From NCBI GenBank assembly GCA_012798135.1, contig JAAZNU010000036.1, positions 14,865 through 78,864 of the forward strand: 64,000 bases of DNA, written 5' to 3'. The position numbers and the translations under genes are program-made. The notes below the pieces were generated by a model that was not told the origin of the DNA, searched no databases, and saw only the letters and a list, made by a program, of their open reading frames with translations. Positions 18,231 through 26,727 of the stretch are shown here, piece by piece. The stretch is from Veillonellaceae bacterium. Its GTDB lineage: Bacteria; Bacillota_C; Negativicutes; UBA1444. Position 1 is the first letter of the stretch. The number at the start of each line of letters is the position of its first letter.

Positions 18231-19147
18231 ATTATTTTCTGGGCCGGAATCTGCTGCCCAAGCTGTTGGCGATATTAGTCGCCCTGATCTTGTGGATTTT
18301 TGTCATGAATGAGCAAAATCCGCCGGTGGAGGGAACCTTTCAGGTATCGTTGGTCAGCCGGAATTTGTCGGGGAAAATGGTCGTCATGGAAGCGCCGGAG
18401 TCGGTGCGTATCAAGGTCCGCGGCTTGCGGAACGCGATCGCTGGCGCGGCCGGCCGGAATTTCCAGGCCTATGTCGATCTGAAAGGACTGACGCCCGGAC
18501 AGTATGACCTGCCGGTTTCGGTACAGTTGCCGACTGGCTATGAGCTGGTGGAAGTGGTCCCGGGCAAAGTCAGCGTTACCCTGGAAGCGCTTCAATCACG
18601 CCAGTTTCCGGTGGAACCGCGACTGACCGGTCCCGTTGTCGGCCAGATGACCCTGGGCAAAGTAGAAATTACTCCAAAAACTGTCACCATTACCGGCCCA
18701 CAGAGCGTATTGGATTCGGTTGGCAAGGTGTTGGCGCCGGTGGAAATTCGGGACCGGACGCCGGCGTTCGCGTTGGATGCCAAGCTGTTCATCGCCGGAG
18801 TTGACGGAAACGAATTGAAGACTTTGAAAGTGGAACCGGCACAGGTCAAAATTTCCGGCGTGCTGGAGCCGGGGACCATCACGAAAACTGTCGATGTAAA
18901 AACCGTCCTGACCGGCAATCTGCCGGATGGCGTTCTGTTGCGCCGGGTGTTTACCGAACCGGCGAAAGTGGAGTTACGGGGACCGAAGGCAATTCTCGAC
19001 CGGCTGACGGCCGTGTCGACGGAGCCGGTGGCGCTGACGGGAATCACCAGGGATGTGACCCGGGAAGTGCCGCTGCAACTGCAACCGGGAATCACGGTGG
19101 CGCGAAAAACGGTCATGGTACGGATCACAGTGGGGCAGGGACCCTGA
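18227..19147 (+). CDS. cdaR: CdaA regulatory protein, YbbR repeats
   Basis: A 306-aa membrane-anchored protein with one N-terminal transmembrane segment (LLAILVALILWIFVMNEQNPP) and an extracytoplasmic part made of YbbR-type repeats; three or four related beta units can be seen (for example VRIKVRGLRNAI, VEITPKTVTITGPQSVL and AKVELRGPKAIL). In Firmicutes this protein binds the membrane region of CdaA and changes its activity. Its ATG overlaps the cdaA stop, as expected for partners made together. Confidence 0.93.
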   Translation: MNYFLGRNLLPKLLAILVALILWIFVMNEQNPPVEGTFQVSLVSRNLSGKMVVMEAPESVRIKVRGLRNAIAGAAGRNFQAYVDLKGLTPGQYDLPVSVQLPTGYELVEVVPGKVSVTLEALQSRQFPVEPRLTGPVVGQMTLGKVEITPKTVTITGPQSVLDSVGKVLAPVEIRDRTPAFALDAKLFIAGVDGNELKTLKVEPAQVKISGVLEPGTITKTVDVKTVLTGNLPDGVLLRRVFTEPAKVELRGPKAILDRLTAVSTEPVALTGITRDVTREVPLQLQPGITVARKTVMVRITVGQGP

Positions 19148-19148
19148 A

Positions 19149-20768
19149 ATGAATCAACAAACGCCGCTGACATTGCGACTGGCCAATCTACGGGTTTCCA
19201 TTGATGCGCAACAATCTTTGGAAACCTTTGTTTGTGCGCGCCTGCGTATCGCTGACGAACAACTGCAAAATTTCACGGTCTTGCGCAAGGCGCTGGATGC
19301 CCGGCGGGAAGGCAATATTTCCTTTGTGTACACCGTAGAGTTCGCCGTACCGGCGGCAAACGGGAAATGGCTAAAAAAATGGCTGGTCGACAAGAACTTG
19401 ACCTTGGTGGAACCGGAACCTGTTCCGCGCTTCCAGCCGGGCAGCAGACCGTTGCCGGAACGGCCGGTCGTGGTGGGCTTTGGCCCGGCGGGGATGTTTG
19501 CGGCGCTGACCTTGGCGCGACATGGCTACAAACCGCTGGTGCTGGAACGCGGACCGGATGTGGAAACACGACAGCTGGCCGTGCGGAAGTTCTGGGAGCA
19601 GGGCCGGCTGGATGAAACCGCCAACGTGCAGTTCGGCGAGGGCGGGGCTGGCACGTTTTCCGACGGCAAGCTGACGACCCGGGTACATGACCGCTTGATG
19701 ACCGAGGCGCTGAATATTCTGGTTGAGGCCGGCGCGCCGCCGGAAATCCGGTATTGGTACAAACCGCACATCGGCACCGACCGCCTGCGGCAAGTCGTCA
19801 AAAACATCCGTCAACAGATCGAAGCTTTAGGCGGAGAGGTTCGCTTTGGCTGCCAGGTGACGGGTTTTCGTCAGGAAGCGGGAACGCTGACGGGCTTGAT
19901 TCTCAATGAAACCGAACTTTTACCCTGCGCGGTCGCTTTGCTCGGTATCGGCCACAGCGCTCGTGACACCTATCAGACTTTGCAGCGTAGCGGCGTGGCC
20001 ATGGAAGCGAAACCTTTTTCGGTCGGGGTGCGCATCGAGCATCCCCAGGAACTGATCGACCGGGCGCAGTACGGCGCCGCGGCGGGACATCCACGGCTGG
20101 GAGCTGCCGATTACGCGCTGGTCCACCATGACCGGGACACCGGCCGTACTGCCTATTCGTTCTGCATGTGTCCCGGCGGGGTCGTCATCGGCGCCGCTTC
20201 GGAAAGCGGCGGTGTCGTCGTCAATGGCATGAGCCATTACAGCCGTTCTTCCGGTTCGGCCAACAGTGCTCTGGCCGTGAACGTCATGCCGGCGGATTTT
20301 GGCGACGGAGTTCTGGCCGGGGTGGAGTTTCAGCGTCGGTATGAGCAACAGGCATTTGAACTGGGCGGGCGGTCTTATTTCGCGCCGGTGCAGACCGTGG
20401 GCGAGTTTTTGGCGGGGCGCTCGGGTGGCCGCGAGTTTCTCGTCCCCCCCAGTTATGGACCCGGTACCCGCAGCGTCAACTTGGGCGACTGCCTGCCGGA
20501 TTTTGTCACCGCCACACTGCGCCGGGCGTTGCCTGATTTTGGCCGAAAAATTCGCGGCTTTGACCATCCGGGCGCGGTGATGACCGGGGTGGAAACCCGG
20601 ACTTCGGCGCCGCTCAGGATTTTACGCGGCGACGATCGGCAATCGGCAAATGTGGCGGGACTGTATCCCATGGGCGAAGGCGCCGGCTACGCCGGCGGGA
20701 TCATGAGCGCCGCCCTGGACGGCATGAATACGGCGAACGCAATTGTGCGCGAATACAAACCCGAATAA
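19149..20768 (+). CDS. FAD-dependent dehydrogenase (COG2509-like)
   Basis: A 539-aa flavoprotein. An N-terminal region of about 95 residues precedes a Rossmann FAD-binding motif VVVGFGPAGMFAALTLAR; further conserved elements are FGEGGAGTFSDGKLTTR and the C-terminal GEGAGYAGGIMSAALDGM that closes over FAD. The family is widespread in anaerobic Firmicutes but has no established substrate. It starts two bases after cdaR and is followed by glmM, so it is embedded in the c-di-AMP/cell-wall operon; whether that placement is functional is unknown. Confidence 0.88.
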   Translation: MNQQTPLTLRLANLRVSIDAQQSLETFVCARLRIADEQLQNFTVLRKALDARREGNISFVYTVEFAVPAANGKWLKKWLVDKNLTLVEPEPVPRFQPGSRPLPERPVVVGFGPAGMFAALTLARHGYKPLVLERGPDVETRQLAVRKFWEQGRLDETANVQFGEGGAGTFSDGKLTTRVHDRLMTEALNILVEAGAPPEIRYWYKPHIGTDRLRQVVKNIRQQIEALGGEVRFGCQVTGFRQEAGTLTGLILNETELLPCAVALLGIGHSARDTYQTLQRSGVAMEAKPFSVGVRIEHPQELIDRAQYGAAAGHPRLGAADYALVHHDRDTGRTAYSFCMCPGGVVIGAASESGGVVVNGMSHYSRSSGSANSALAVNVMPADFGDGVLAGVEFQRRYEQQAFELGGRSYFAPVQTVGEFLAGRSGGREFLVPPSYGPGTRSVNLGDCLPDFVTATLRRALPDFGRKIRGFDHPGAVMTGVETRTSAPLRILRGDDRQSANVAGLYPMGEGAGYAGGIMSAALDGMNTANAIVREYKPE

Positions 20769-20796
20769 ACAGACAGAAGCATAGGAGGCTTTTTTA

Positions 20797-22137
20797 ATGG
20801 CAAGATTGTTTGGCACAGATGGAGTACGGGGCATCGCCAACACTGAATTGACGCCGGAACTGGCGTTCCGCCTGGGATGGGCCGCAGCCTGGTATTTTGG
20901 CCGGGAACAGAAAAAGCCGACATTCCTGATCGGCCGGGACACCCGAATTTCGGGGCAGATGCTGGAAGCGGCGCTGTGCGCCGGAATCTGTTCGGCCGGC
21001 GGCAATGTCGAGGTTCTCGGCGTGATTCCCACCCCGGGCGTCGCCTGGCTCACCAGCAGTTCCGACGCTGCGGCCGGCGTCGTCATTTCCGCCTCGCACA
21101 ATCCGTTTGGCGACAACGGCATCAAATTTTTCAGCGGTACGGGCTACAAGTTGCCCGATGCGGTCGAGGACGAACTGGAGGAAATCGTGGCCCGCGGCAT
21201 GGAGACACTGCCCCGGCCCACGGGAAAATCCGTGGGAACGATCGGTTACCGGCATGACCGGATCGCCGAATATCAGGATTTTCTCTGCGGCACGGTCAAG
21301 GAACCTCTGACCGGCCTGCGGGTGCTCATTGACTGTGCCAACGGCGCTGCCTGCGAAACCGCGCCGGCCGTTCTGTCCCGGCTGGGAGTGGACCTCGAGG
21401 TTTTACACTGTACGCCGGACGGCCAAAATATCAACGACCACTGCGGATCCACCCATATGGAATCCCTGCAGACAGCTGTGCGGGAACGAAAAGTCGATCT
21501 GGGCCTGGCCTTCGACGGCGACGCCGACCGTTGCCTGGCCGTGGACGAGAGGGGACAGCTGGTGGACGGCGACCAGATCATGGTGATTTTGGCCCATGAA
21601 CTGATCCGGCAGCGGACGTTGCGGAACAATACCCTGGTGGCGACCGTCATGAGCAATATCGGGCTGCATCAGGCGATGCGGCGGGTCGGCGGACAAGTCA
21701 TGGTCACCGCCGTCGGCGACCGTTATGTGCTCGAAGCCATGCAGAAACACGGCCTGACATTGGGCGGCGAACAGTCGGGCCACATCATTTTCGGCGAGCA
21801 CAGCACGACCGGCGACGGTCTGATGACGGCACTGCAACTTCTCTCTTCCCTGAAACGCAGCGGTTCGCGCCTGTCCGAACTGGGGGCGCTCATGACCCGG
21901 TTTCCGCAGGTGTTGGTCAATGTCGGTGTTCGCAGCAAAGCCGGCTGGCAGGAGAATGCCCGGATTGCCGCGGCGGTGAAAGCTGCTGAGTCGAAGTTGG
22001 GTGAAGACGGCCGGGTGCTGGTTCGCGCTTCCGGTACTGAGCCACTCATTCGTGTGATGGCCGAAGGGCCTGAACTGGGCGAGCTGGAGAAACTGGCCGG
22101 CGAAGTGGCGCAGGTGATCCGGGCGGAGCTGAATTGA
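20797..22137 (+). CDS. glmM: Phosphoglucosamine mutase
   Basis: Interconverts glucosamine-6-phosphate and glucosamine-1-phosphate for UDP-GlcNAc synthesis. The phosphoserine loop ISASHNPFGDNG places the catalytic serine at 100; the metal-binding DGDADR and the C-terminal phosphate-binding RASGTEPLIRVM are intact in 446 aa. AGGAGG lies just upstream. In other Firmicutes GlmM binds and inhibits CdaA, which fits its position in the cda operon. Confidence 0.97.
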   Translation: MARLFGTDGVRGIANTELTPELAFRLGWAAAWYFGREQKKPTFLIGRDTRISGQMLEAALCAGICSAGGNVEVLGVIPTPGVAWLTSSSDAAAGVVISASHNPFGDNGIKFFSGTGYKLPDAVEDELEEIVARGMETLPRPTGKSVGTIGYRHDRIAEYQDFLCGTVKEPLTGLRVLIDCANGAACETAPAVLSRLGVDLEVLHCTPDGQNINDHCGSTHMESLQTAVRERKVDLGLAFDGDADRCLAVDERGQLVDGDQIMVILAHELIRQRTLRNNTLVATVMSNIGLHQAMRRVGGQVMVTAVGDRYVLEAMQKHGLTLGGEQSGHIIFGEHSTTGDGLMTALQLLSSLKRSGSRLSELGALMTRFPQVLVNVGVRSKAGWQENARIAAAVKAAESKLGEDGRVLVRASGTEPLIRVMAEGPELGELEKLAGEVAQVIRAELN

Positions 22138-22162
22138 CCGGATCGCCGATTTCCTATACAAT
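22134..22162 (+). promoter_or_regulatory. Promoter of glmS
   Basis: -35 TTGACC (22134-22139), 17-base spacer, -10 TACAAT (22157-22162), beginning on the stop codon of glmM. Transcripts from here carry about 80 bases before the ribozyme cleavage site. Confidence 0.7.
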
Positions 22163-22241
22163 AAGGGCAAATATGTTTCCAGTGCCGACCAGACAGCCGG
22201 GAAAAGGAGGTGGCGGCGCGACCGGCGGGTACGAAACCGGA

Positions 22242-22392
22242 ACTATATAGCGCTGGCGCTTGCCCACAGGCAAGCGGACGAGGGGAAGGTTCATCGAGAT
22301 GTCAGCGGATGCCTTCCGGCTGTCTGCAGCCGCAAGCAATCGACAAAACCGCGGGGTGACCGGCGGGACAAAACGATTGTGGCAGACCCCGA
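22242..22392 (+). ncRNA. glmS ribozyme (glucosamine-6-phosphate-activated)
   Basis: The 5' leader of glmS contains the conserved ribozyme core. Recognisable elements in order: TATAGCGC around the cleavage site (cut expected between 22249 and 22250), GACGAGGGGAAGGTT, the GCGGATGCCTTCCGGC core, GCCGCAAGCAATCG pairing through CAATCG with the later CGATTG (helix P3), and GCGGGGTGACCGGCGGG in the 3' pseudoknot region. When glucosamine-6-phosphate is plentiful it acts as cofactor for self-cleavage, and the glmS mRNA is degraded. The order and spacing agree with the Bacillus element. Confidence 0.95.
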
Positions 22393-22418
22393 ATACGAAG
22401 TTTGGAGGAATAACATAG

Positions 22419-24248
22419 ATGTGTGGCATTGTGGGTTATGTGGGCCCAAAACAAGCCGCGCCATTTTTGCTGGAAGGCCTGCGTAAACTGGAGTACCGCG
22501 GGTACGATTCGGCCGGCATTGCCGTATACAATGGCTCGGAAATTCATGTTGACAAATGCATGGGACGTCTGGACAGCCTGGAAAAGAAAATCGAGGGAAA
22601 AATTCCGCAAGGACATCTGGGCATCGGCCATACCCGCTGGGCGACCCATGGCCGCCCGTCCGATACCAACGCCCATCCGCACGCCGACTGCCACGGCGAC
22701 TTCGTGGTGGTGCACAACGGCATCGTGGAAAACTACCTGAACATCAAGGAACGTCTGATGGAAAAGGGACACAAGTTTGTGTCGGAGACCGACACCGAAG
22801 TCGTGGCCCATCTGGTCGAGGAGTATTACGAAGGCGACTTTGTCGAAGCCGTGAAGAAGGTTCTGGCGGAGATTCGTGGTTCGTATTCGCTCGTTTTTAT
22901 CTCCCGGCACGAACCCGACAAAATCATCTGCACCAAGCAGGACAATCCGTTGGTCATTGGCCTGGGCGAAGGCGAGAATTTCATCGCCTCCGACATTCCG
23001 GCGATTATCCATCGCACCCGCCGGACCTTCATCCTCAGCGACGGCGAAATGGCCGTGGTCACGAAGGATTCGGTGTGGGTCACCAACCGTCAGGGAACGC
23101 CGGTTTCCAAGAAAGTCTTCGAAGTCAACTGGGATGCGGAGGCAGCTGAAAAGGGCGGTTACGATCATTTCATGATCAAGGAGATCGCCGAGCAGCCCAA
23201 GGCCTTCCGCGACACGATGACCGGCCGGGTGAACCGGGACGCCCACGCCATCAATTTCGACGAACTGAAATGGAGCCGGGAAGAAGTCGCAGCCATCAAA
23301 AAAATCATGATCACGGCCTGCGGCACGGCCTACCATGCCGGTTTGGTCGGCAAGTATTATCTGGAGCAGCTGGCGCGGATTCCGGTCGAAGTGGATATTG
23401 CGTCAGAGTTTCGTTACCGGAATCCGTTGGTCGATTCCAGCACGCTGGTCATCATCATCAGCCAGTCCGGGGAGACCAGCGATTCCCTGGCGGCGCTGAA
23501 GGAAGCCAAGCGGTTGGGCGCCCGCACACTGGCGGTGACCAATGTCGTCGGTTCCTCCATCGCCCGCGAAGCCGATCAAGTCATCTACACCTGGGCAGGC
23601 CCGGAAATTGCGGTGGCGTCCACCAAGGCCTATACGACCCAGCTGCTGGTGATGTTGATGGTCGCCCTGTATTTGGCCGGGCTGCGGGAAAGTCTGCCGG
23701 CGGAACGCCTGAAACAAATTGTGGCGGAATTGGAGCATTTGCCGCAAAAGGCGGATGAATTCCTGACCAACGGACAGGCGGTCAAGACCTTCGCCGAACT
23801 TTACGGATTCAACGAAGACGTGTTCTTCATCGGCCGGTCGCTGGATTATGCGGTGGCGATGGAGGGAGCGCTGAAGCTCAAGGAAATCTCTTATATCCAT
23901 GCGGAAGCGTACGCCGCCGGCGAGCTGAAGCATGGAACGCTGGCGCTCATTATCGAAGGCGTGCCGGTGATTGCCCTGGCAACGCAAATGGACGTCTATG
24001 AGAAAACGTTGAGCAATATCAAGGAGGTCAAGGCTCGCGACGCGGTGGTCATCGGTCTGGCGATGGCAGGCGACGATCAGATCAAAAAATACGTCGACCA
24101 TACCATCTTCATCCCGGCCACGGAGAAATATCTGGCGCCGATCCTGGCCGTCATTCCCCTGCAGTTGCTGGCCTACTATGCGGCGGTGACCCGGGGTTGC
24201 GACGTGGACAAACCCAGAAATCTGGCTAAGAGCGTAACGGTTGAATAA
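22419..24248 (+). CDS. glmS: Glutamine-fructose-6-phosphate aminotransferase (isomerizing)
   Basis: Makes glucosamine-6-phosphate from fructose-6-phosphate and glutamine, the first step of amino-sugar synthesis. The 609-aa protein starts MCGIVGYVG, with Cys2 becoming the N-terminal glutaminase nucleophile after Met removal; two SIS sugar-isomerase domains follow (SQSGETSDSLAALKEA marks the first) and it ends with the conserved PRNLAKSVTVE. GGAGG at 22404-22408 fixes the start. It is controlled by the ribozyme upstream and works with glmM. Confidence 0.98.
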   Translation: MCGIVGYVGPKQAAPFLLEGLRKLEYRGYDSAGIAVYNGSEIHVDKCMGRLDSLEKKIEGKIPQGHLGIGHTRWATHGRPSDTNAHPHADCHGDFVVVHNGIVENYLNIKERLMEKGHKFVSETDTEVVAHLVEEYYEGDFVEAVKKVLAEIRGSYSLVFISRHEPDKIICTKQDNPLVIGLGEGENFIASDIPAIIHRTRRTFILSDGEMAVVTKDSVWVTNRQGTPVSKKVFEVNWDAEAAEKGGYDHFMIKEIAEQPKAFRDTMTGRVNRDAHAINFDELKWSREEVAAIKKIMITACGTAYHAGLVGKYYLEQLARIPVEVDIASEFRYRNPLVDSSTLVIIISQSGETSDSLAALKEAKRLGARTLAVTNVVGSSIAREADQVIYTWAGPEIAVASTKAYTTQLLVMLMVALYLAGLRESLPAERLKQIVAELEHLPQKADEFLTNGQAVKTFAELYGFNEDVFFIGRSLDYAVAMEGALKLKEISYIHAEAYAAGELKHGTLALIIEGVPVIALATQMDVYEKTLSNIKEVKARDAVVIGLAMAGDDQIKKYVDHTIFIPATEKYLAPILAVIPLQLLAYYAAVTRGCDVDKPRNLAKSVTVE

Positions 24249-24260
24249 GAGTAGTAAAAG

Positions 24261-24296
24261 CGGGGCATCGGTGAAACCGATGCCCCGTTTTATTTG
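24261..24296 (+). terminator. Intrinsic terminator after glmS
   Basis: A perfect 12-bp GC-rich stem (24261-24272 with 24276-24287) with a 3-base loop, followed by TTTTATTT. Confidence 0.93.
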
Positions 24297-24572
24297 GCAG
24301 GCATACTTAGCCGAACCGCGCTGGAAAATGCCGATTGCGTTGGATTTGAACCGTAGAATTCGCCGGTGAAGCAGCAATGCTTTTCCGGTGAAAAGCAACA
24401 AGGATGTTGATTTTAGGGTCTACTGGCGCCGGATGAGCCGTTGGACCCGGCCCGGAAAAACGTCGCGGCGAGCCGATACGAATTTCGGTGAAAATCCCGT
24501 CAATCAAATTTCAGCGCGGTCCGACTGATTCAGTATTTTTGGCAATTTTACACAACACTTTCACTACAGGTC
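24297..24572. other. Gene-free stretch with repeated CCGGTGAA motifs
   Basis: No convincing gene is present. The motif YCGGTGAA occurs three times (24363-24370, 24385-24392, 24485-24492). The 3' part (CGGTGAAAATCCC, then GCGCGGTCCGACTG at 24514-24527) loosely resembles the end of a cobalamin riboswitch, but the CGCC core before ACTG is missing. It lies upstream of the promoter of the next gene and may be a decayed regulatory element. Confidence 0.3.
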
Positions 24573-24601
24573 TGGACAAAAATCAGTTCACTGTTTATAA
24601 T
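24573..24601 (+). promoter_or_regulatory. Promoter of the polyferredoxin-serpin pair
   Basis: -35 TGGACA (24573-24578), 17-base spacer, perfect -10 TATAAT (24596-24601). Its position rules out translation from the upstream in-frame ATG at 24488. A G/C hairpin (about 24611-24630) follows in the leader. Confidence 0.75.
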
Positions 24602-24652
24602 AAAAAATATCCCTCCCCGGGACGGGGGGGTATAAATAAGGCGGTGGTTTTT

Positions 24653-25270
24653 GTGTGGAAGAAGTACGCGTATTTTGTGCTGATTGCCTATTTGTTCGTC
24701 GGATTTTTTTTCTACCCCGTGTTGGGACTGATCGCGCTGGTCTGCATGTTGGCGCCGGTGGCGCTGGCGCCGTTCAAGGGACGGGCCTGGTGCGGCAATT
24801 ATTGCCCCCGGGGCAGCTTGTGGGATGAAGTGTTCGCCAAAATCAATCCTTCCCGGACTATTCCCGGTTGGGCCCGCGCTCCCGGATTCCGTTACGGGGT
24901 TCTGTTCACGATTTTCGGCTTGTTTACCTGGCAAATGGCGGGAGCTTGGCCGGATCCGGCAGCCATCGGCAAAGTATTTTTGCGGGTGATTTTCATCACG
25001 ACCCTGATCGGCATCTTTCTGGCGTTAAAATTTAGCCCGCGGACCTGGTGCAGCTTCTGCCCGATGGGTACGCTGGCCTCCTTGCTTTCGAAAGGGAAAA
25101 ATCCGATTCGTGTCGAAAATACTTGTGTGAGTTGCGGACTTTGCGCCAAAGCTTGTCCGATGGATCTGGCGCCCTACAAACATGGCGAATTGTTCGCCGA
25201 TCCGGACTGCATCAAGTGCGGCGTTTGCGTGGCCAAATGTCCGAAACGGGCGTTGAGCTTTCCGGGATAA
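24653..25270 (+). CDS. Membrane-bound 4Fe-4S polyferredoxin (NapH/CcoG-like)
   Basis: A 205-aa membrane iron-sulfur protein. Hydrophobic segments at about 5-40 and two more in the middle surround CGNYCPRG and CSFCPMG motifs of the NapH/RdhC type; the C-terminal cytoplasmic part has two ferredoxin motifs, CVSCGLCAKACP and CIKCGVCVAKCP. It probably passes electrons between membrane and soluble partners; the acceptor is unknown. GTG 24653 is chosen because it follows AAGGCGG and lies downstream of the promoter; GTG 24644 is an alternative. The serpin gene starts 35 bases later, so the two are likely co-transcribed. Confidence 0.85.
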   Translation: MWKKYAYFVLIAYLFVGFFFYPVLGLIALVCMLAPVALAPFKGRAWCGNYCPRGSLWDEVFAKINPSRTIPGWARAPGFRYGVLFTIFGLFTWQMAGAWPDPAAIGKVFLRVIFITTLIGIFLALKFSPRTWCSFCPMGTLASLLSKGKNPIRVENTCVSCGLCAKACPMDLAPYKHGELFADPDCIKCGVCVAKCPKRALSFPG

Positions 25271-25305
25271 GATTGTTTGACAATGTCGCGCGGGGAGGCG
25301 GAAAC

Positions 25306-26547
25306 ATGTTGCATCGATGGGGCCGATTCGGGATACTGGGGGCGCTGATATTGCTGTTGGTTGTCAGCGGGCCAAGTCTGGGGGAATGTTCCGACTGTCC
25401 GGAACAGGATGTGATCAGGGCCCGGGTCGCCAATAACAACGAATTTGCCTTTTCCCTGTATCAAAAGATTGCCGGTGCTGAAACGAATCTTGGGAAAAAT
25501 GTCTTTTTTTCTCCCTATAGTATTTCTACTGCTTTAGGCATGACCTATGCGGGAGCGCGCGGTGAAACGGCGGAGCAGATGGCAGCGGCGCTGCGGTTTG
25601 ACGCGGAACAGGAATCGTTGCACCGATCTTTTCGTGACTTGGCGGCTCGCCTGGACGGAACTGGCAAACCGTATCAGCTTAAGATCGCCAATACGCTCTG
25701 GGGGCAGCGGAATTATCCGTTTGAAGCAAAGTTTTTGTCCCTGATTGGCGAATTTTACGCCGGCGGATTCCAAACTTTGGACTTTTCGCAGGCGCCGGAG
25801 CCAAGCCGAATGACGATCAACCAATGGGTGGAACGGCAAACAGCCGATAAGATCCGGAATTTACTGCAGCAGGGCGACATTACTTCGCTGACGCGGTTGG
25901 TATTGACCAACGCGATTTATTTCAAAGGCGAATGGGAAACCCCGTTTGAGAAAAACCAGACCCAGCCGGCGCTATTTAAAGTCAGTCCTGGAAACACCGC
26001 CGAAGTCCCGATGATGGTGCGGACAGGGGAACTTCCCTATACAGAGACGGATATGCTGCAAGCGGTCGAGTTGCCGTATGCCGGCAAGGACCTGGCGATG
26101 GTCCTGTTATTGCCGAAGGATGACCTCGGCTCCCTGGAACAAAAGTTGTCACGGCAGCAAGTGGGGATATTGATGACCCAAATGCAGCCGACACGGCTCA
26201 GCCTGTTTTTGCCGCGGTTCAAATTCGACGCCCGGTATGCCTTGCAGAACAAGGACTACTTGCCGGCGTTGGGAATGGTCGATGCGTTTGACAACCAAAA
26301 GGCCGATTTTTTCGGATTGACAGGCCAAAAGGACTTGTATATCTCAGGAGTATTTCACAAAGCTTTTATCGATGTGAATGAGAGCGGAACCGAGGCGGCT
26401 GCGGCGACGGCCGTAGTGGTCGGACTGAAGAGCATGCCGCCGCCGCCGACCGTTTTTCGGGCGGATCACCCGTTTTTCTTCCTGATTCACCACAAACCCA
26501 CCGGATCGATCCTGTTTATGGGACGGGTCGCCAATCCGGCGCAATAG
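25306..26547 (+). CDS. Secreted serpin (serine protease inhibitor, family I4)
   Basis: A 413-aa serpin with an N-terminal signal peptide or signal-anchor (GILGALILLLVVSGPSLGEC); a Cys follows closely, so a lipoprotein is possible though the lipobox is poor. Family landmarks include NVFFSPYSISTALGMTYAGARG, LVLTNAIYFKGEWETPF and the C-terminal ADHPFFFLIHHKPTGSILFMGRV. The reactive-loop hinge GTEAAAATA (from Gly361) has the small residues needed for loop insertion, so it should be inhibitory. Counting from the hinge gives P1 Lys375 and P1' Ser376, suggesting trypsin-like targets. GGGGAGG at 25292-25298 fixes the start; a longer frame from 25048 overlaps the previous gene and is rejected. Confidence 0.93.
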   Translation: MLHRWGRFGILGALILLLVVSGPSLGECSDCPEQDVIRARVANNNEFAFSLYQKIAGAETNLGKNVFFSPYSISTALGMTYAGARGETAEQMAAALRFDAEQESLHRSFRDLAARLDGTGKPYQLKIANTLWGQRNYPFEAKFLSLIGEFYAGGFQTLDFSQAPEPSRMTINQWVERQTADKIRNLLQQGDITSLTRLVLTNAIYFKGEWETPFEKNQTQPALFKVSPGNTAEVPMMVRTGELPYTETDMLQAVELPYAGKDLAMVLLLPKDDLGSLEQKLSRQQVGILMTQMQPTRLSLFLPRFKFDARYALQNKDYLPALGMVDAFDNQKADFFGLTGQKDLYISGVFHKAFIDVNESGTEAAAATAVVVGLKSMPPPPTVFRADHPFFFLIHHKPTGSILFMGRVANPAQ

Positions 26548-26561
26548 GAGGTAGTCGCAAA

Positions 26562-26592
26562 GGGTACTGTTTTTGGCAGTACCCTTTTTTTT
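26562..26592 (+). terminator. Intrinsic terminator after the serpin gene
   Basis: Perfect 8-bp stem GGGTACTG (26562-26569) / CAGTACCC (26577-26584) followed by eight T's. Confidence 0.95.
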
Positions 26593-26639
26593 CAGGCGAA
26601 TGGCGGATTGGCGATGATTCGGGGAATAAGAAAAAATAT

Positions 26640-26681
26640 AAAGTCAAAAATATTGACTTTCAAAAAATGGTTTGTTACAAT
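26640..26681 (+). promoter_or_regulatory. hsp20 promoter with overlapping palindrome
   Basis: -35 TTGACT (26653-26658), 17-base spacer, -10 TACAAT (26676-26681). A perfect 8-bp inverted repeat AAAGTCAA (26640-26647) / TTGACTTT (26653-26660), spacer 5, covers the -35. This looks like a repressor site, but it matches neither CIRCE nor the direct-repeat CtsR box. Confidence 0.75.
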
Positions 26682-26727
26682 CAAGTCAGAGGCGAAAGCC
26701 AAAACCAAAAAATGAGGAGGGTTCAAA

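Noticed and set aside
24330..24352. GGATTTGAACC, resembling a reversed tRNA T-arm
   Set aside because: The flanking bases do not form a T-stem and no acceptor or anticodon stem can be folded on the minus strand.
24488..24652. N-terminal extension of the polyferredoxin
   Set aside because: A near-consensus promoter lies inside it, so this part is not transcribed from that promoter; the added residues look random.
25048..25305. N-terminal extension of the serpin frame
   Set aside because: It overlaps the polyferredoxin gene; the ATG at 25306 has a good ribosome site and begins a signal peptide.
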